From an uncultured Flavobacterium sp. (lineage in GTDB: Bacteria; Bacteroidota; Bacteroidia; Flavobacteriales; Flavobacteriaceae), in NCBI RefSeq assembly GCF_946482535.1, contig NZ_CAMLRU010000093.1, positions 1 to 10,313 of the forward strand: 10,313 bases of DNA. The letters are read 5' to 3'. The notes beneath the pieces were generated by a model. It saw only the letters and a list, made by a program, of their open reading frames with translations, did no database searches and had not been told where the DNA came from. This document shows, piece by piece, positions 6,467-10,313 of this stretch; position 1 is the first letter of the stretch, and each line of letters begins with the position of its first letter. Position numbers and translations under genes: made by a program.

Positions 6467-7003
6467 TTGAAAAAAGAACTCATAGTCATCACCGGCGGTC
6501 CGGGCACCGGAAAAACCACCATCATCGATGCCCTCATCGAGCAAGGCTATGCGTGTTTCCCTGAAATTTCAAGACAAGTAACTTTAGAAGCCAAAAAACA
6601 AGGCATCGAACAATTGTTTCTCGAAAAACCCTTACTCTTCAGCGAATTGTTATTGGAAGGCAGAAGAAAGCAACACCAACAAGCGAGTGAAGATGTAGCC
6701 GAATTGGTTTTTCTAGACCGAGGCATCCCCGATATTTTGGCCTATATGCATTACATCGGCGACAGTTATCCGGCGTTTTTTGACCAAGCTTGCAGAGAAC
6801 ATGTGTACTCCAAAATTTTTGTGCTTCCGCCTTGGGAAGAAATCTACGAAAGCGACGAAGCCCGTTATGAAAACTTTGAGCAGGCCAAACTCATCTTCGC
6901 TCATTTATTGGAAACCTACCAAAAATATGGGTACGAACTTATCGAAGTGCCCCGCGGTACGGTAGAAGAACGCATTCAGTATATCTTAAACCAACTGGCT
7001 TAA
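6467..7003 (+). CDS. AAA_28-type P-loop ATPase / kinase-like protein
   Basis: This 178-residue cytoplasmic nucleotide-binding protein begins with a strand and Walker A loop, ELIVITGGPGTGKTTI (P-loop residues 10-17). LVFLDRGIPD (80-89) ends a hydrophobic strand with Asp84-Arg85-Gly86, the Walker B-like site of the AAA_28/NadR-kinase-like group. Arg133 in DEARYENFEQA resembles the lid arginine of small kinases, and the C-terminus YGYELIEVPRGTVEERIQYIL is the usual closing helix. The fold suggests phosphate transfer to a small molecule, but the substrate is unknown. The start must be TTG: a stop lies in frame at 6440 and there is no ATG before the P-loop. It stands alone between a divergent spacer and recQ (120 bases away). 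Confidence 0.85.
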   Translation: MKKELIVITGGPGTGKTTIIDALIEQGYACFPEISRQVTLEAKKQGIEQLFLEKPLLFSELLLEGRRKQHQQASEDVAELVFLDRGIPDILAYMHYIGDSYPAFFDQACREHVYSKIFVLPPWEEIYESDEARYENFEQAKLIFAHLLETYQKYGYELIEVPRGTVEERIQYILNQLA

Positions 7004-7011
7004 TATACTTT

Positions 7012-7027
7012 AGTTGTAATTACAACT
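7012..7027. repeat. 16-bp perfect palindrome between the ATPase gene and recQ
   Basis: AGTTGTAATTACAACT is its own reverse complement, nine bases after the ATPase stop. As RNA it could form a 6-bp stem with an AAUU loop, too weak for a good terminator and without a proper T run. As DNA it is a plausible operator for a dimeric repressor. A poor promoter-like pair (TTG 7014-7016, TACCTTTA 7041-7048, spacing 24) overlaps it. Confidence 0.4.
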
Positions 7028-7071
7028 CAATCTTATTTTATACCTTTATACCATCAACTGAGTTAACCTAT

Positions 7072-7124
7072 AACTCATAACTCATAACTCATAACTCATA
7101 ACTCATAACTCATAACTCATAACT
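7072..7124 (+). repeat. AACTCAT heptamer tandem array in the recQ leader
   Basis: Seven perfect, uninterrupted copies of AACTCAT (7072-7120) are followed by AACT (7121-7124). The last T is the first base of the recQ TTG start codon. The array fills the whole place where a ribosome-binding site would be. The same unit occurs inverted and direct around 5141-5210. Confidence 0.97.
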
Positions 7125-9016
7125 TGGATAAAGCCCTAGAAATCCTCACCAAATACTGGAAACACGATGCTTTTCGGGAGCCGCAGGAAGCCATTATCGA
7201 TTCGGTTTTGGAAGGTAAAGACACTTTCGCCTTACTGCCAACCGGTGGCGGAAAATCGATTTGTTTTCAGGTTCCGGGCATGATGACAGAAGGCATTTGT
7301 TTGGTGATTTCTCCATTAGTTGCGTTGATGCGTGACCAAGTCCAAAACCTGCAAAACAAAGGCATTAAAGCCATCGCCTTAACCGGAGGCATTCGCCAAG
7401 ATGAGATGATCGACTTGTTAGACAACTGTCAGTACGGCAACTACAAATTCCTATATCTTTCTCCGGAACGCTTGCAAAATGATTGGATATTGGAACGGAT
7501 TAAAAACCTTCCGATAAACCTTATTGCGATTGATGAAGCGCATTGTGTTTCGCAATGGGGACATGATTTCCGTCCGGCTTATTTGAAGATTGTCCAGTTG
7601 AAAGAATTCTTCCCTAAAGTGCCTTTTTTGGCGTTAACAGCTTCGGCTACACCACGAGTTAAGGAAGATATTATTGCGCAATTACAACTCAAAAATCCGC
7701 AAATTTTCAGCAAATCATTTTACAGGGAAAACATTGCATACATGGTTTTTGAAACCGAAGACAAACTGCATTTGCTGCAGCAAATTTTGCATAAAAATCC
7801 GCAACCTTCCATTGTTTATGTGACCAATCGAAAGTCGTGTTTAGAAACAGCCAAGCAACTTGAGAGTTTAGGATTTACGGCCACATTTTACCACGGCGGT
7901 TTATCTTCTAAAGACAAGCAAAAAAACATGCAACTTTGGATGGAAGAAAATGTTCAGGTCATGGTAGCCACGAATGCTTTCGGCATGGGCATTGACAAGG
8001 CGAATGTTAAAACGATTATTCATTTGCATTTGCCCCAAAATTTAGAGAATTATTACCAAGAAGCCGGTCGTGCCGGAAGAAACGGCGACAAAGCCTTTGC
8101 GGTTTTGCTCAACAATCCGTCTGATGTTTTACATGCTGAAGCGCAATTTCTCAATGTTTTGCCGGATAAAGCTTTTTTGAATTTGGTTTTTTCCAAATTG
8201 TGCAACTATTTTCAGATTGCTTATGGCGAAGGAATCGATGAACAGTTTAGTTTTAACCTGCATCATTTTTGTACCAAATACAATTTCCCGACTTTAAAAA
8301 CATACAACACTTTACAATTCTTTGACCGACAAGGCATCATTACTTTGTCACAGGAATTCTCGGAGAAAATTACCTTGCAATTTATCATACCGTCTAAAGA
8401 AGTGATTCGGTATATGAGTTTGAACCCAAATGACGAGGAAGTACTATTGACCATGTTGCGGACTTATCCCGGAATTTACGATATGCCGACCGCTTTTAAT
8501 TTGGCATTGATAGCCAAAAAATCCAATCATTCAGAAGCCGAAGTGATTTCGCTTTTACAAAAATTAAAAGAGAAAAACATCCTCGAGATGACCGCTAAAA
8601 ACAATGACGCTACGATTACCTTTAATGAAGTACGCGAGGACGAGCGCACTATTAATAGGGTTTCAAAATATTTGGAAGCACAAAATAAGTTGAAAACCGA
8701 ACAACTAAGAGCGGTTTTACAATATTGCCAAGACCAAAAAACCTGTAAGAGTAAATTATTGTCGGCTTATTTTGGCGAAAGCCAAAAAGAAGATTGTGGT
8801 ATTTGTTCCTATTGTATCGGTAAAACCAAGAAGAAGCAAAATCCGGAAACAGTAGCAGAGAAGATTGTAGAATTATTAAAAATGCAGGATTTCAATTCGA
8901 GAGATATTCAAAAACTAACCAAACTTCCGAAAGACGATGTTATCTTTGCCCTGCAAAAGTTGTTGGAGGAAGAAACCATCAGCATCAATTCAAATAATTT
9001 ATACTCCTTAAAATAA
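7124..9016 (+). CDS. recQ: RecQ-family ATP-dependent DNA helicase
   Basis: RecQ unwinds DNA 3'->5' in recombination and fork repair. The helicase core is intact: motif 0 (FREPQ, 17-21), Walker A LPTGGGKS (38-45), DEAHC (137-141), the aromatic loop SQWGHDFRP (143-151), TASATP (172-177), ATNAFGMGIDKANV (282-295) and QEAGRAGRNG (312-321). The zinc cluster is Cys541, Cys558, Cys561, Cys564, with the same 16-residue gap after the first Cys as in E. coli. Between core and zinc site lie about 200 residues, longer than in E. coli RecQ, including a winged-helix-like stretch near 436-490; a second small helical domain ends the protein. No HRDC domain is seen. At 630 residues it fits the Bacteroidota form. 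The start is TTG: a stop in the heptamer array (7106-7108) and no ATG before residue 53 exclude alternatives. fmt follows after two bases. Confidence 0.95.
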   Translation: MDKALEILTKYWKHDAFREPQEAIIDSVLEGKDTFALLPTGGGKSICFQVPGMMTEGICLVISPLVALMRDQVQNLQNKGIKAIALTGGIRQDEMIDLLDNCQYGNYKFLYLSPERLQNDWILERIKNLPINLIAIDEAHCVSQWGHDFRPAYLKIVQLKEFFPKVPFLALTASATPRVKEDIIAQLQLKNPQIFSKSFYRENIAYMVFETEDKLHLLQQILHKNPQPSIVYVTNRKSCLETAKQLESLGFTATFYHGGLSSKDKQKNMQLWMEENVQVMVATNAFGMGIDKANVKTIIHLHLPQNLENYYQEAGRAGRNGDKAFAVLLNNPSDVLHAEAQFLNVLPDKAFLNLVFSKLCNYFQIAYGEGIDEQFSFNLHHFCTKYNFPTLKTYNTLQFFDRQGIITLSQEFSEKITLQFIIPSKEVIRYMSLNPNDEEVLLTMLRTYPGIYDMPTAFNLALIAKKSNHSEAEVISLLQKLKEKNILEMTAKNNDATITFNEVREDERTINRVSKYLEAQNKLKTEQLRAVLQYCQDQKTCKSKLLSAYFGESQKEDCGICSYCIGKTKKKQNPETVAEKIVELLKMQDFNSRDIQKLTKLPKDDVIFALQKLLEEETISINSNNLYSLK

Positions 9017-9018
9017 GC

Positions 9019-9966
9019 ATGGAAAAGTTACGCATTGTTTTTATGGGAACGCCCGAATTTGCCGTTGGCATTTTGGATACCATCATTAAAAACCATTATG
9101 AAGTTGTTGGCGTGATCACAGCGGTTGACAAACCGGCGGGTCGTGGTCAAAAGTTGAAATATTCGGCAGTGAAAGAATACGCTTTGGAACACAACCTAAG
9201 ATTATTACAACCTTCCAATTTAAAGGACGAAACTTTTTTAGCTGAATTAGAAAGTTTGAATGCCAACTTGCAAGTAGTGGTTGCCTTCAGAATGTTGCCC
9301 GAAGTGGTTTGGCGTATGCCGAAATTAGGCACTTTTAATTTACATGCTTCCTTGTTGCCGAATTACCGTGGTGCGGCTCCGATTAATTGGGCTATCATTA
9401 ACGGAGAAACGAAAACCGGTGTGACTACTTTCTTTATTGATGACAAGATTGATACCGGCGCTATGATATTGAGCAAAGAAACGGCAATAAGTGCTGAAGA
9501 AAATGCGGGCCAACTTCATGATCGATTAATGGAATTGGGCAGCGGCGCAGTCATTGAGACTTTGGCATTGATAGCAAAAGGCAATGTTTCAACAACCATT
9601 CAAGTAGATCATTCAGAGATTAAAACGGCTTATAAACTTAATAGAGAGAACTGCAAAGTAGATTGGAGCAAATCGGCGGTTGAAATTCATAACCTAATTA
9701 GAGGTTTATCACCTTATCCTTCGGCTTGGTGTTTTTTTAAAGACAATGGCGAAGAATGGAATGTGAAACTATATGAGGCCAAAGTCATTTCGGAACAACA
9801 CTCTTATAAAGTTGGTCAAATCATTACCTCTAAAAAAGAAATTAAAGTAGCGGTCAAAGATGGCTATATTCAAATTTTAAGTTTACAATTACCCGGAAAG
9901 AAAAAAATGCAGGCACACGAGCTATTGAATGGTGTTGTCTTTTCTGAAAGAGCACAAGCAGAATAA
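9019..9966 (+). CDS. fmt: Methionyl-tRNA formyltransferase
   Basis: Fmt transfers a formyl group from 10-formyltetrahydrofolate to initiator Met-tRNA in the cytoplasm, allowing bacterial initiation. The 315 residues match the family. Visible features are the N-terminal strand and MGTPEFA (9-15), DKPAGRGQKL (37-46) in the loop that contacts tRNA, and the formyltransferase signature FNLHASLLPNYRGAAPINWA (106-125) with catalytic Asn107 and His109. Asp145 in DDKIDTGAM completes the triad (Asn106/His108/Asp144 in E. coli). From about residue 205, YKLNRENCKVDW starts the C-terminal beta-barrel domain that binds tRNA. The ATG is two bases after the recQ stop, so it is probably translated from the recQ transcript; the AAATAAGC before it offers no Shine-Dalgarno. 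Confidence 0.97.
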   Translation: MEKLRIVFMGTPEFAVGILDTIIKNHYEVVGVITAVDKPAGRGQKLKYSAVKEYALEHNLRLLQPSNLKDETFLAELESLNANLQVVVAFRMLPEVVWRMPKLGTFNLHASLLPNYRGAAPINWAIINGETKTGVTTFFIDDKIDTGAMILSKETAISAEENAGQLHDRLMELGSGAVIETLALIAKGNVSTTIQVDHSEIKTAYKLNRENCKVDWSKSAVEIHNLIRGLSPYPSAWCFFKDNGEEWNVKLYEAKVISEQHSYKVGQIITSKKEIKVAVKDGYIQILSLQLPGKKKMQAHELLNGVVFSERAQAE

Positions 9967-9971
9967 GGTCT

Positions 9972-10070
9972 CAAGCGTTTTTTAAGTCAAAAAATCGACG
10001 AAAAACACGGGTTTATCAACAAAAGCCCGAAGTTATCAACAAAACCTTGAAAAAAACGCCAAAACGCTTG
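9972..10070 (+). other. Nested inverted-repeat element in the fmt-HU spacer
   Basis: The spacer 9967-10141 holds more structure than expected. CAAGCGTTTT (9972-9981) and AAAACGCTTG (10061-10070) are exact reverse complements 79 bases apart. A second copy of the right-hand sequence (CTTGAAAAAAACGC, 10046-10059) could pair with the same left arm instead. Inside, CGGGTTT (10008-10014) pairs with AAGCCCG (10023-10029), with one wobble. There is no T run for a terminator and no protein-like frame. It may be a structured RNA, the 3' end of the fmt transcript, or a protein-binding DNA region. The outer right arm contains the TTG of the HU promoter. Confidence 0.45.
10013..10044 (+). repeat. Two 12-bp direct repeats with DnaA-box-like core
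   Basis: TTATCAACAAAA occurs at 10013-10024 and again at 10033-10044, exactly 20 bases apart, about two helical turns, so both copies face the same side of the DNA. The first nine bases, TTATCAACA, differ from the DnaA consensus TTATCCACA at one position. GTGTGGTAA (10070-10078) nearby resembles a reverse box with one base missing. Binding is not demonstrated. Confidence 0.5.
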
Positions 10071-10097
10071 TGTGGTAAGGAATTCCTATTAAATTTG
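10068..10097 (+). promoter_or_regulatory. Promoter of the HU gene
   Basis: TTG at 10068-10070 and TAAATTTG at 10090-10097 are separated by 19 bases, matching the flavobacterial consensus TTG-N17-23-TAnnTTTG in both boxes and spacing. It is the best promoter in the window. The start of transcription would fall near 10104, giving a leader of about 38 bases. TTTGTTA and TAACAAA (10094-10100, 10105-10111) form a 7-bp inverted repeat overlapping the -7 box and start point, a possible operator. Confidence 0.7.
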
Positions 10098-10141
10098 TTA
10101 TCATTAACAAAATGTTTAACCAACAATTAATAACTAACATT

Positions 10142-10313
10142 ATGAACAAATCAGAATTAATCGATGCAATTGCAGCTGACGCTGGAATCACAAAAGCTGC
10201 TGCAAAATTAGCTTTAGAATCATTTTTAGGAAATGTAGGTGGTACTTTGAAAAAAGGCGGAAGAGTATCTTTAGTAGGTTTCGGTTCTTGGTCAGTATCT
10301 AAAAGAGCTGCTA
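10142..10313 (+). CDS. HU-family DNA-binding protein (5' part, runs off the window)
   Basis: The 57 visible residues start MNKSELIDAIAADAGITKAAAKLALESFL, the two N-terminal helices of HU/IHF proteins, followed by the GTLKKGGRVSLVGFGSWSVSKRAA strand-turn-strand with the conserved VGFGSW. HU is a small dimeric protein that bends and compacts DNA; IHF subunits are related, but a lone gene in this phylum is usually called HU. The DNA-binding arm with its RNP-type tip and the C-terminus lie beyond the window. Codons are A/T-ending and highly biased, as for an abundant protein. A strong promoter lies about 45 bases upstream. Confidence 0.95.
   Translation, partial: MNKSELIDAIAADAGITKAAAKLALESFLGNVGGTLKKGGRVSLVGFGSWSVSKRAA

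Noticed and set aside
7014..7048. TTG / TACCTTTA promoter pair for recQ
   Set aside because: The last base of the -7 box does not match and the spacing is 24, just outside the usual range. It is mentioned under the palindrome but is too weak to call.
7072..7124. CRISPR array
   Set aside because: The units are 7 bp and directly adjacent without spacers, so this is a simple tandem repeat.
10079..10086. GGAATTCC palindrome as an operator
   Set aside because: An 8-bp palindrome between the -33 and -7 boxes is short enough to be chance in this DNA.

Overview
The window looks like chromosomal core sequence from a member of Flavobacteriaceae, most likely Flavobacterium. The evidence is AT-rich DNA, almost no Shine-Dalgarno sites, several exact matches to the flavobacterial -7 promoter box TAnnTTTG, and proteins typical of Bacteroidota (a DUF5686 surface protein, DUF4290, DUF493, an AAA_28-type ATPase, a long RecQ). 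The genus is inferred; no rRNA or other marker is present. I see no tRNA, rRNA, insertion sequence, prophage or CRISPR array.

Layout. At 1-64 is the last stretch of an unidentified upstream gene. At 85-2964 are two rightward genes: an exported carboxypeptidase-regulatory-like/DUF5686 protein and a small membrane-anchored protein. At 2965-6203 is a leftward block which, in transcription order, reads DUF493, DUF4290, murA, and a TSUP (TauE/SafE) membrane protein. At 6204-6466 is a divergent spacer with a structured GC-rich hairpin element. At 6467-9966 are rightward genes: a P-loop ATPase/kinase, recQ and fmt. A structured spacer follows at 9967-10141, then the 5' part of an HU gene.

The genes are mostly housekeeping. 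MurA performs the first committed step of peptidoglycan synthesis and has Asp instead of Cys at the catalytic loop position. RecQ unwinds DNA, Fmt formylates initiator Met-tRNA, and HU compacts DNA. DUF493 and DUF4290 overlap by one base and probably share a transcript with murA. recQ and fmt are two bases apart.

The most unusual content is in the spacers. Three different 7-bp units (AACTCAT, AAATTCC, GATTTCA) form short tandem or inverted arrays at four sites. One array of seven perfect copies runs directly into the TTG start codon of recQ. Another forms a long hairpin in the murA leader, and a third forms the arms of the probable murA terminator. The divergent spacer holds a UUCG-loop hairpin in a context resembling a dispersed flavobacterial structured element. 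The fmt-HU spacer holds nested inverted repeats and two 12-bp direct repeats that resemble DnaA boxes. No clearly new multi-gene system is visible.
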